A stretch of DNA of 64,000 nt from Actinobacteria bacterium HGW-Actinobacteria-1 (GTDB lineage Bacteria > Actinomycetota > Coriobacteriia > Anaerosomatales > Anaerosomataceae). Of this stretch, positions 57,836-64,000 are shown piece after piece; position 1 is the first letter of the stretch, and each line of letters begins with the position of its first letter. The stretch is taken from assembly GCA_002841355.1 (NCBI GenBank), contig PHFB01000013.1, positions 1-64,000 of the forward strand. The letters are read 5' to 3'. The translations under genes and the position numbers were made by a program. The notes below the pieces were generated by a model. It saw only the letters and a list, made by a program, of their open reading frames with translations. It was not told the origin of the DNA and did not search any database.

Positions 57836-58059
57836 ACGAGCTTACCCACCTCGGGGAAGTCCAGCACGTGCTCGTCATGTGGCGCATCGTCATGCTCTAC
57901 CGTGAGGTCGCCACCGGCTGCGTGCATGCCTTCGTGGTCGCCGTCGACCCACATCGAGCTCTCGGTCAGGTCGTAGACCATTCCCTTGTACGCTACATAC
58001 GCCGGACGGCCGTTACGGCCGTCGAACTGCTTCAAGTCCTCGAGGGTGAACTCTTTCAT
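57832..58059 (-). CDS. Cytochrome b5-like heme/steroid-binding domain protein
   Basis: 75 aa. FTLEDLKQFDGRNGRPAYVAYKGMVYDLTES is the cytochrome b5-like start (compare MPR/anaerobic b5-like proteins), and W/GGDLT plus HDEHVLDFPEVGKLV end the fold. The His-rich C-terminal third could supply heme or metal ligands. It is soluble, with no signal peptide. AGGAGG precedes the ATG. Confidence 0.88.
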   Translation of the reverse strand: MKEFTLEDLKQFDGRNGRPAYVAYKGMVYDLTESSMWVDGDHEGMHAAGGDLTVEHDDAPHDEHVLDFPEVGKLV

Positions 58060-58126
58060 CGCTGCCTCCTGGATGTGTTGAAGGAATCGGTGTCCAGGAT
58101 ACTATTCCCAACGGCAGCGCATATGC

Positions 58127-58489
58127 TCACCGAAGCGCGCGAACCAACATCGCTGCGCCCTTGAAGAGTCCGGCCGCGATCGCGGCGATCACGGTGAGGC
58201 CTCCAAGACCCGACTTGACGCTGCCGCCCGCTGCGAGCTCCCCCAGGTCGATCGCGACGTCGTGCGGAGCGCCGTCGATGTCCATCGTCACGGTCGCGCT
58301 CTCGGAGCCCAGCGCTATCCCATCGAGATTCTTGAGAACATGCGACGCTATCTCGGCACCGCTGATGCTCTGCTCGGCGGAGGACACGATAGCGGCGTTC
58401 GCGGGAATGGCGCAGGCCACCCCGGCCATCGCGAAGAGGAATGAGAGCGCCAGCAGAAGCACCGCTATCGTCGCTGTACCGCGTTGCAT
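58127..58489 (-). CDS. Small secreted or membrane protein of unknown function
   Basis: 120 aa from the ATG at 58489 (GGAGG eight bases upstream). A signal-like helix (VLLLALSFLFAMAGVACAIPANA) is followed by a ~55-aa extracytoplasmic part and a C-terminal hydrophobic segment (GGLTVIAAIAAGLFKGAAMLVRAL). No family was recognised. A GTGA-N6-TCAC site lies ~70 bases upstream. Confidence 0.6.
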   Translation of the reverse strand: MQRGTATIAVLLLALSFLFAMAGVACAIPANAAIVSSAEQSISGAEIASHVLKNLDGIALGSESATVTMDIDGAPHDVAIDLGELAAGGSVKSGLGGLTVIAAIAAGLFKGAAMLVRALR

Positions 58490-58554
58490 CTCACTCACCT
58501 CCGCCCATGTGCGAACTGTACGGTGGAGGTATCGGAGTTGCGGCGCACAATCGA

Positions 58555-58570
58555 CGTGACTTAAATCACG
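58555..58570. promoter_or_regulatory. Crp/Fnr-type binding site
   Basis: CGTGACTTAAATCACG: perfect GTGA-N6-TCAC half-sites. It lies between the crp/fnr-like gene (stop at 58631) and the small membrane protein gene. A possible -10 (GATACC, 58528-58533) would put the site near -41 relative to the start of transcription. Confidence 0.6.
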
Positions 58571-58630
58571 TTGTGACGCCGAACGCGCTTAACGGTCGGT
58601 ATTCGACGCCGAGCGGTCACGCAGCGCTAG

Positions 58631-59323
58631 CTAGTCGCGTTCGATGCGATCGCGCAGCGCGAACAGGTCAACGATGACGCGACGGCCCTTGGTTCCGACG
58701 ACGCCCTCTTTAGTGAGCTGAGATATGACCCGGCTCGCCGTTTCCCGAGACGTTCCGGCGAGCGTGGCGACCTCGTAGTGGGTCAGGCCCTCCACCACCG
58801 GCACTCCCCGCGACTCATATGAGGCGGTCGCAACGTTGAGGAGCACGCGCATGACGCGGTGGGTGGCGTCGTGAAACGCCATGTCCTCAAGCCTGCCGAT
58901 CAGGCTCCTCACCCGTCGCGAGAGCGTCGCGATGAGCGTCAGCGCGAGCTTCGGCTGCACCTGGATGGCGGCCGAGAGGTCCCTGGCATCGAGACACAGC
59001 ACCTCGACATCGCTCACAGCAATGACATCCGCCGAGCGCGGCTCCGCGTCCACGAGGCTCATCTCGCCGAAGTGCGACGGCGCCTCCAGGTAGTTGAGCG
59101 CCAGCTCCTTGCCCTCAGGCGACGCAAGGGAGACCTTCACGCGACCCGCGACAAGCAGGTACATTACAGAACCCTTGTCGTTCTGCGAGATAACGAATGA
59201 GCCCTTGGGGTACTGGCGCAGCGTCAGCATACCGGCGAGGGAGGCTAGATCCTCGACGGACAGATCTGAGAACATCGGAAACGCTCTCAGCTTGCCGATG
59301 ATGGGTTCTTGTTGCACGTCCAT
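58631..59323 (-). CDS. Crp/Fnr family transcriptional regulator
   Basis: 230 aa: cyclic-nucleotide-binding fold (FPMFSDLSVEDLASLAGM, KGSFVISQNDKGSVMYLLVAG), a long dimer helix and a C-terminal HTH (THYEVATLAGTSRETASRVISQLTKEG). The recognition helix RETASR has the Arg, Glu and Arg that read GTGA half-sites in Crp. Only one Cys is seen, so it is not an FeS FNR; the ligand is unknown. ATG at 59323; a GTG two codons later is better spaced from AGGGG. Confidence 0.9.
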   Translation of the reverse strand: MDVQQEPIIGKLRAFPMFSDLSVEDLASLAGMLTLRQYPKGSFVISQNDKGSVMYLLVAGRVKVSLASPEGKELALNYLEAPSHFGEMSLVDAEPRSADVIAVSDVEVLCLDARDLSAAIQVQPKLALTLIATLSRRVRSLIGRLEDMAFHDATHRVMRVLLNVATASYESRGVPVVEGLTHYEVATLAGTSRETASRVISQLTKEGVVGTKGRRVIVDLFALRDRIERD

Positions 59324-59370
59324 GCCCCTATGTATCGGTAGCGCGTCGCAGCTCCTATAGTCATACACGA

Positions 59371-59399
59371 AGGGCGACGGCTTTTGAAGCCGTCGCCCT
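59371..59399 (-). terminator. Terminator after the FAD/FeS oxidoreductase gene
   Basis: A 13-bp perfect stem (59371-59383 with 59387-59399, AGGGCGACGGCTT) with a 3-base loop lies 30 bases past the stop at 59429. Confidence 0.8.
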
Positions 59400-59428
59400 C
59401 GTTAACTTCCACTAACTTCCAGCGCGCT

Positions 59429-62400
59429 CTAGAGGTCGTTCTTGATGTACGCGAGCATCTTCGGAACGAAGTCATCGAAGATGAGCGGCAGCATGTTCGG
59501 CAGGAGCGCGTCCATGGTCTCGGGAAGCAGCTCGGGCATGAGCGCTTCCATGTCTTCCGGCAGCGGACCGACACGACGCGACACCTCGGCGAGCATCGCC
59601 GGCATGACCTTCGGCATCATTGCAGGCATCATCCCGGGCATCATCTTGGGCATCATCGCGCCCATCATCGATAGACCGCCGGGTACCGCGCGCGCGACCT
59701 TCATCATCGGCACCATGCCGGCTGGCATGGCCTTCATCATCTCCGGCAACAGTGTGGCCATGATGTCCGAGATGGACTCCGGCTTCATCAGCCAAATGAA
59801 CTTCTCGAAGTAGCCCCACATCTCATTCGAATACGCCGTGGGATCAGGGTGCGCAATGCCAAGGCCGTCCATCGCGAGATGTGCGAGATCGATGACCTCC
59901 ATCGGGATGTTCTTCTTCGCGACCGAGTCACGGAACTGCACCTGGCAGCACGGGCAGAGCGCGACCATCGCATCGGCCTGTACGTCAACGGCCTCGTCGA
60001 GGCGCATCTTCCCGAGCTCCGGTGCGACTGGCGTCTCGCCGATAAGCGTCAGCACCGATCCGCAGCACAGCGCGTCCTCGTGGTTGTGCTCCATCTCCAC
60101 AAACTCGACGCCGGGAATCGCCTTGATGATGTCGCGCGGGGGCTCGTAATTGCCCTGTGCTCGACCCATGTGGCACGAGTCGTGGAAGGTGAGCTTCTTG
60201 TTCACCTCATGATCGAACTCGAGCGTTCCATCAGCGATGGCGTCGGCGACAAGCTCCGAGTAGTGCTTCACCTCGAACTCGTACTCCTCGCCTCGCTCCG
60301 CGGCAAGGTTGGCGTAGAGCTCCTTCCATACGAGGCCGCACGCAGGGCACGACGTCACGATCGTCTTCGCGCCGCGCTTCCGGGCCTCGGCGGTGTTGTG
60401 GAGGTAGATCTCCTCGAACGTGTCCCACTTGCCGGCCACCTTCATCGGGATGCCGCAGCAGGCTTCATCCTCGCCCATGTAGTTGAACTTCACGCCGGCG
60501 CGGTCTAGGAGCTCCACCGACGCCTGCGCGACGTCTTGGTTGACGAAGCTCGCCGTGCAGCCCGCGAAGTAGAGGATGTCCGAGGTCTCGTCGATCTTGG
60601 GCTTGATGTGCTCGGGCACCCAATCTGCGCGCTTCTCCTTCTTGGCGGCCCAGATGTTGAGCTCCCCGCGGAGGGACGCGGCCATCATCTCGAACGGCGG
60701 GAACGTCATCCGCTTCTCTTCGTGGATGAGCTTCCCGCGCATCGTCATCCAGGAGTGCTCGACCGGCAGCTGCAGCTGGCAACGCGTGTTGCACACCTCA
60801 CATGTGGTGCACACAAGGAAGGTGTCGACCATGTGCTGGTCGAACTTCTCGCGACCTTCGATGACCTCGCGAAGGTAGAGGTACTTCCCTCTCGGCGAAT
60901 GGGACATCCAACCTCGGACGCTGTACTCCTCGCACGTGGGGACGCAGTAGCCGCACTGCGCGCACGCGTAGCTATAGAATGCGACGTCGGCGGGCACGCC
61001 GTTCTTGTCCTTCGTTCCGACCATGTCGCCAGTCGGTGCCTTGGCGGCGTTGGCGATCGGCCGAACCAACGGCTCGAACGCGAGCGCCATTCCCATGAGC
61101 GCGTTGATCGCCCCTGTGCCGAGGATCTTCTTGGGGTTCATCGTGCCGGCGGGGTCCTTCGCCCGCTTGAACGCTTCGAGCGCGCGGTACTTCTTCTCGC
61201 CGAGAACGCTCTTGGCTTCCTGACGGAAGTACAGACCCGTCGAGTAGGCGCCGCCGTGGTGCTGCTTCGCGATCTTGATGACCACGAGCGAGAGTGCGAA
61301 TGCGAGGTTGAACGCGAGCGTCCGCTCGTCATGCGGGATGAAGCCGAGCAGGACGACCTTGTCGCCCTTGCCGAGCATGCCCTCAAGCACGAACGGCTGC
61401 TTCACACGGCTATCGATCTCCTTGAGCACCGCACCCAGTTCCTCGAGCGGCACAACGACCTCGGTCGGAACGATCGACGGCCCGACCCGCTTCAGGCGCA
61501 TCGGCGCGAACCGCTGGTCCCACTCGTGCTCGGCGGCCTCGGCTTCAAGCTCGGTGCCGTTGCTCGCGTTCAGGATCGCCGTCAGCGCGGCATCGATCGC
61601 GCCACGTCGCGAACCCGGGTAGGCGATCACGGCGATGAACGACTCGGGCAGGTCGGGCTCGTAGCCCAAGTGACGCATCTCCCACGGATGACCGTGGCGA
61701 TGCGGAATGGTCTTCTTGAGACGAACGGACTCAGGGTTAAGGAACGTCAGCGACCAGATCGGCAGCTTCTGCACGGAAATCGCGCGCAGCGCTGACTGCA
61801 GGTCGTCGATAGACGGAAACGACAACACCCTGTGTACTTCGGATTCCAGGTCGCGCAGCGCGATGGTCACCTCGGTGATGATACCGGTGATACCCTCGGC
61901 GTCAGCCACGAGCATCTCGAGCTCCTCGCCACTGAACGTTGCGATCGTGCCATCGGGTGTCACAACGCGCGCCGCCAGGACGTTCTCCTTGAAGAAGCCG
62001 TACTCGTAGGAGCCGAAGCCTGCGCCGCCTTGCGCCAGCCAGCCCGCCACGGTTGAAGACGGCAGCGATGACGGGTAGAGACGCAGGTCAAGTCCCTGCT
62101 CGTTGAGTGTCTTTTGGAACGGCTCCCACAGCGTGCCAGCCTGCACGCGCGCCGTCTTCGCCACAGGATCGATTTCCAGTACCCGACCCATGGCAGATAT
62201 GTCCGCGACGATCGCGCCAGGAAGGGGCAGCACGCCGCCGTACCCGGACGTGGACATGCCGCGCGGCACAACGCTGACATTCTCCTTGCGTGCCAACTTC
62301 ACGAGTGCGACGACTTCGTCCTCGCTCACGGGACGTACGACGGCGCCGGCGATGCCCGTAGGCATCAGAGGCTTCACGAGTTTAGGTAGCGATCCGATAT

Positions 62401-62497
62401 CAGCCGAGTAGAGCTTCCGCTCGACGCGGTCCGTTCGCATCCTCTCACCGAAGATCTCGTTCAAGGACGCCTCAACGCGCGCGCTTAGTCCCGCCAT
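59429..62497 (-). CDS. FAD-linked oxidase fused to FeS/CCG oxidoreductase with Met-rich tail
   Basis: 1022 aa. An FAD-binding PCMH domain (~40-215, SVVPRGMSTSGYGGVLPLPGA) is followed by the FAD-oxidase C-terminal domain (to ~465), two 4Fe-4S motifs (CAQCGYCVPTCEEY ~512; CTTCEVCNTRC ~562) and two CCG domains (FAGCTA/CCGIPM/CPACG ~647-720; SCHMG/CCGS/CPCC ~775-850), as in glycolate oxidase GlcD-GlcF or D-lactate dehydrogenase/HdrD fusions. It probably oxidises a 2-hydroxyacid. The last ~110 residues are Met/Pro-rich. ATG at 62497 with AAAGGA upstream. Confidence 0.9.
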   Translation of the reverse strand: MAGLSARVEASLNEIFGERMRTDRVERKLYSADIGSLPKLVKPLMPTGIAGAVVRPVSEDEVVALVKLARKENVSVVPRGMSTSGYGGVLPLPGAIVADISAMGRVLEIDPVAKTARVQAGTLWEPFQKTLNEQGLDLRLYPSSLPSSTVAGWLAQGGAGFGSYEYGFFKENVLAARVVTPDGTIATFSGEELEMLVADAEGITGIITEVTIALRDLESEVHRVLSFPSIDDLQSALRAISVQKLPIWSLTFLNPESVRLKKTIPHRHGHPWEMRHLGYEPDLPESFIAVIAYPGSRRGAIDAALTAILNASNGTELEAEAAEHEWDQRFAPMRLKRVGPSIVPTEVVVPLEELGAVLKEIDSRVKQPFVLEGMLGKGDKVVLLGFIPHDERTLAFNLAFALSLVVIKIAKQHHGGAYSTGLYFRQEAKSVLGEKKYRALEAFKRAKDPAGTMNPKKILGTGAINALMGMALAFEPLVRPIANAAKAPTGDMVGTKDKNGVPADVAFYSYACAQCGYCVPTCEEYSVRGWMSHSPRGKYLYLREVIEGREKFDQHMVDTFLVCTTCEVCNTRCQLQLPVEHSWMTMRGKLIHEEKRMTFPPFEMMAASLRGELNIWAAKKEKRADWVPEHIKPKIDETSDILYFAGCTASFVNQDVAQASVELLDRAGVKFNYMGEDEACCGIPMKVAGKWDTFEEIYLHNTAEARKRGAKTIVTSCPACGLVWKELYANLAAERGEEYEFEVKHYSELVADAIADGTLEFDHEVNKKLTFHDSCHMGRAQGNYEPPRDIIKAIPGVEFVEMEHNHEDALCCGSVLTLIGETPVAPELGKMRLDEAVDVQADAMVALCPCCQVQFRDSVAKKNIPMEVIDLAHLAMDGLGIAHPDPTAYSNEMWGYFEKFIWLMKPESISDIMATLLPEMMKAMPAGMVPMMKVARAVPGGLSMMGAMMPKMMPGMMPAMMPKVMPAMLAEVSRRVGPLPEDMEALMPELLPETMDALLPNMLPLIFDDFVPKMLAYIKNDL

Positions 62498-62543
62498 CGC
62501 GTTCCATTCCTTTCCGCTGGGTCTGGCCCGGCAGCCACGGCAA

Positions 62544-62559
62544 AATACCCCTATGGGTA
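62544..62559. promoter_or_regulatory. CsoR/CstR-like palindromic operator 1
   Basis: AATACCCCTATGGGTA with perfect TACCC/GGGTA arms around CTAT, downstream of the -10 of the FAD/FeS oxidoreductase promoter. The form resembles CsoR-family operators. Confidence 0.55.
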
Positions 62560-62569
62560 ACCGTAAGAC

Positions 62570-62599
62570 AGAATACCCCTATCGGTATCCCTGCGTCAA
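62570..62599 (-). promoter_or_regulatory. Promoter of the FAD/FeS oxidoreductase gene with operator 2 in its spacer
   Basis: TTGACG (62594-62599) and TATTCT (62570-62575) with an 18-base spacer on the minus strand. The second palindrome copy, AATACCCCTATCGGTA (62572-62587), overlaps the -10 and spacer, so a bound repressor would block polymerase. Confidence 0.6.
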
Positions 62600-62649
62600 A
62601 GGATGATCGTGGGCCGCACCCGGTTGTCGCCGGCCCTGACCTGCCCACG

Positions 62650-62658
62650 TGATAAGAT
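62650..62658 (+). promoter_or_regulatory. Candidate extended -10 of the HAD hydrolase gene
   Basis: TGATAAGAT on the plus strand, 38 bases before the start at 62696. No -35 was recognised. Confidence 0.35.
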
Positions 62659-62695
62659 TCTCATCCCTAGTCGTAAACGTTCCCAGGAGTGTCGG

Positions 62696-63409
62696 ATGGT
62701 ACGCGCGGTCCTCTTCGACCTAGATGGCACGCTCCTCAGTATCAATCTTGAGCGCTTCCTCGGACGGTACTTCTCTGCGCTCCGCGAGGTCGCGGTTGGG
62801 TATGCCGATGAGGGTCAAGCGGACGCCATCATGGGCGCAATCCAAGCCTCGGTTCGCGCCATGTGCGAGCCACATCCTGACGTGACCAACCTGCACGTCT
62901 TCGAGAGTGAGTTCGAGCGTGTTTCCGGCACCGTGCTTGCCGACGTCTGGCCGGCATATGAACGCTTCTATGCCGAGGTCTTCCCATCGCTCGCTGACGG
63001 CGCCGGTCCCGCGCTTGGGGCCCGTGCAGCTGTGGAGACGGCGCTCGACCTTGGCCTGCCGGTTGCCGTCGCAACGAATCCGATCTTCCCGGGCGTGGCG
63101 GTGCGACACCGTTTGACCTGGGCCGGACTCAGCGACATCGGCTTCTCGGCCATCACGAGCTACGAGGATATGTACGCGTGCAAACCCCACGGCGCGTACT
63201 TCAGGCAGGTGGCGGTGCAGCTCGGTGTCGACCCGACCGAGTGCATCATGGTCGGCGATGACCGCTACCTGGACCTGCCGGCCGCGGACGTGGGAATGCG
63301 CACGTTCTACGTGGGTGCGGACGAAGGTGCAGCAGCGGACTACCGAGGAACGCTGGAGGACTTCGCGGCGCTACTGCCGCGGCTGGTCGCTACACCAGAC
63401 GACGTCTGA
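62696..63409 (+). CDS. HAD-family hydrolase
   Basis: 237 aa. Motif I is VLFDLDGTLLSI, motif III Lys in CKPHGAYF and motif IV MVGDDRYLDLPAADVGM. It is probably a phosphatase on a small molecule. The ATG at 62696 has AGGAG six bases upstream. It is divergent from the FAD/FeS gene and its end overlaps the convergent DUF2249 gene by 20 bases. Confidence 0.9.
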   Translation: MVRAVLFDLDGTLLSINLERFLGRYFSALREVAVGYADEGQADAIMGAIQASVRAMCEPHPDVTNLHVFESEFERVSGTVLADVWPAYERFYAEVFPSLADGAGPALGARAAVETALDLGLPVAVATNPIFPGVAVRHRLTWAGLSDIGFSAITSYEDMYACKPHGAYFRQVAVQLGVDPTECIMVGDDRYLDLPAADVGMRTFYVGADEGAAADYRGTLEDFAALLPRLVATPDDV

Positions 63410-63743
63410 CGAGCGCGACCCAGGCACCGTCCATACGCTGGTCGCAATCGAACTCGTAGCATCCCCGCGACTCTCGGCGCAGGTCGAGCTGATAGCCCAA
63501 ACCTGACGGGTCATGGTCGCAGATGAGCACGAGGCTGTCCTGGCAATCGACCTCGATCATCTTGTCAACGATGGCAAAGACGACCGGCCGGCGCATGGCA
63601 GGCGCAAGCCCCCGGAGGTCGACGACGAGACCGTTGCTCGATCCCCTCACGACACCGACCCAGCGCGCAATGTGCCAATGACAACCACGATTGAGTTCCT
63701 CCCCAGAACCGAAGAACGCACTGAAGCGTTCATGGAGATACAT
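63390..63743 (-). CDS. DUF2249-domain protein
   Basis: The C-terminal ~80 residues match DUF2249: VVDLRGLAPAMRRPVVFAIV, then LVLICDHDPSGLGYQLDLRRES and GAWVALVRRR. Such proteins are often found with hemerythrin or denitrification genes and may bind metal; function is unproven. The start is uncertain: ATG 63743 (117 aa) is used here, while GTG 63650 would leave just the domain and a frame to 63833 is open. None has a strong ribosome site. Confidence 0.7.
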   Translation of the reverse strand: MYLHERFSAFFGSGEELNRGCHWHIARWVGVVRGSSNGLVVDLRGLAPAMRRPVVFAIVDKMIEVDCQDSLVLICDHDPSGLGYQLDLRRESRGCYEFDCDQRMDGAWVALVRRRLV

Positions 63744-63865
63744 TATGCGTCCGGGCCTGAATTCCTGCATCCAGTGCATGAATGCTTGGCAGGTTGTGAC
63801 ACGTGGGCGGAGAATCACCATACTAGGCATCAATCGAAGAAAGCACGTTCCGCACTTGTCACGCT

Positions 63866-63885
63866 CTTGTTACACTTGCAACAAG
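63866..63885. promoter_or_regulatory. Inverted repeat in the intergenic region at the right end
   Basis: CTTGTT and AACAAG flank eight bases. It lies between the DUF2249 gene and a divergent open frame and may be an operator; the regulator is unknown. Confidence 0.3.
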
Positions 63886-63913
63886 TCTTCGACGTACTTC
63901 AGCCGAGGGGGAT

Positions 63914-64000
63914 ATGGACGGCAGTCGTTTTCTGCGGGAGGGTTCTGCCCACAAGCTCGCGACATCTCCACGAGATGCTCGCTTGACGCTTGTTACGTCC
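63914..64000 (+). CDS. Start of an unidentified gene, cut by the window edge
   Basis: ATG at 63914 after GAGGGGG, open for 29 codons to the edge (MDGSRFLREGSAHKLATSPR, then DARLTLVTS). Too short to identify. It is divergent from the DUF2249 gene. Confidence 0.4.
   Translation, partial: MDGSRFLREGSAHKLATSPRDARLTLVTS

Noticed and set aside
60536-61795. 419-aa plus-strand frame
   Set aside because: Antisense to the FAD/FeS/CCG gene; no motif or ribosome site.
63513-63986. 157-aa plus-strand frame
   Set aside because: Mostly antisense to the DUF2249 gene and without a ribosome site; the frame at 63914 fits better.

Overview
The window is 64 kb of high-GC bacterial chromosome. Protein families, GTG/TTG starts and gene orders point to a deep-branching, anaerobic actinobacterium, probably a Coriobacteriia relative (OPB41/Anaerosomatales type). 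This is inferred from content only; there is no 16S rRNA here. Most genes lie on the minus strand in long, tightly coupled operons in which ATGA/GTGA stop-start overlaps are frequent. No CRISPR array, insertion sequence, prophage or rRNA was seen.

Layout. 1-7.4 kb: end of rpsT (plus strand), then holA, comEC, comEA, a Cys-rich membrane protein and leuS (minus). 7.5-14.2 kb: one giant secreted multiheme c-type cytochrome (2240 aa, 14 CXXCH) with an internally duplicated ~400-aa domain, followed by tRNA-Ala(GGC) with its promoter and terminator. 14.5-22.9 kb: rplU-rpmA, then obg-proB-proA-nadD-yqeK-LCP-like-rsfS-EamA. 23-33.6 kb: a cell-shape operon read mreB-mreC-mreD-mrdA-rodA, continuing into a DUF697-like gene, two radical-SAM-linked genes and rng. 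33.8-40.4 kb: rnfCDGEAB followed by a NusG-II protein, a Gx transporter and radC. 40.5-44.8 kb: a group 3b-type [NiFe] hydrogenase, hydBGDA, downstream of ndk. 44.9-51 kb: TPR protein, cyclophilin, EF-G-like GTPase, tRNA-Arg(CCG), lipid kinase, plsY, ferredoxin. 51.2-54.6 kb: a BshC-like / BshB1-like / glycosyltransferase / OsmC cluster. 54.7-64 kb: receiver-PilT fusion, RlmD-type methyltransferase, cytochrome b5-like protein, small membrane protein, Crp/Fnr regulator, a 1022-aa FAD/FeS/CCG oxidoreductase with a Met-rich tail, HAD hydrolase, DUF2249 protein.

How it fits together. Rnf couples ferredoxin and NAD(H) to an ion gradient, the hydrogenase links NAD(P)H to H2, and the FAD/FeS/CCG protein probably oxidises a 2-hydroxyacid. 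The giant cytochrome could pass electrons to extracellular partners. Together they suggest a flexible anaerobic redox metabolism.

Best leads: the giant cytochrome; two CsoR/CstR-like palindromes in the promoter of the FAD/FeS/CCG gene; a hydrogenase large subunit that ends exactly at its last metal-ligand motif; a BshC/BshB-like pair in an actinobacterium; an LCP-family protein without its catalytic arginines; a receiver-PilT fusion; and a GTGA-N6-TCAC site beside the Crp/Fnr gene.
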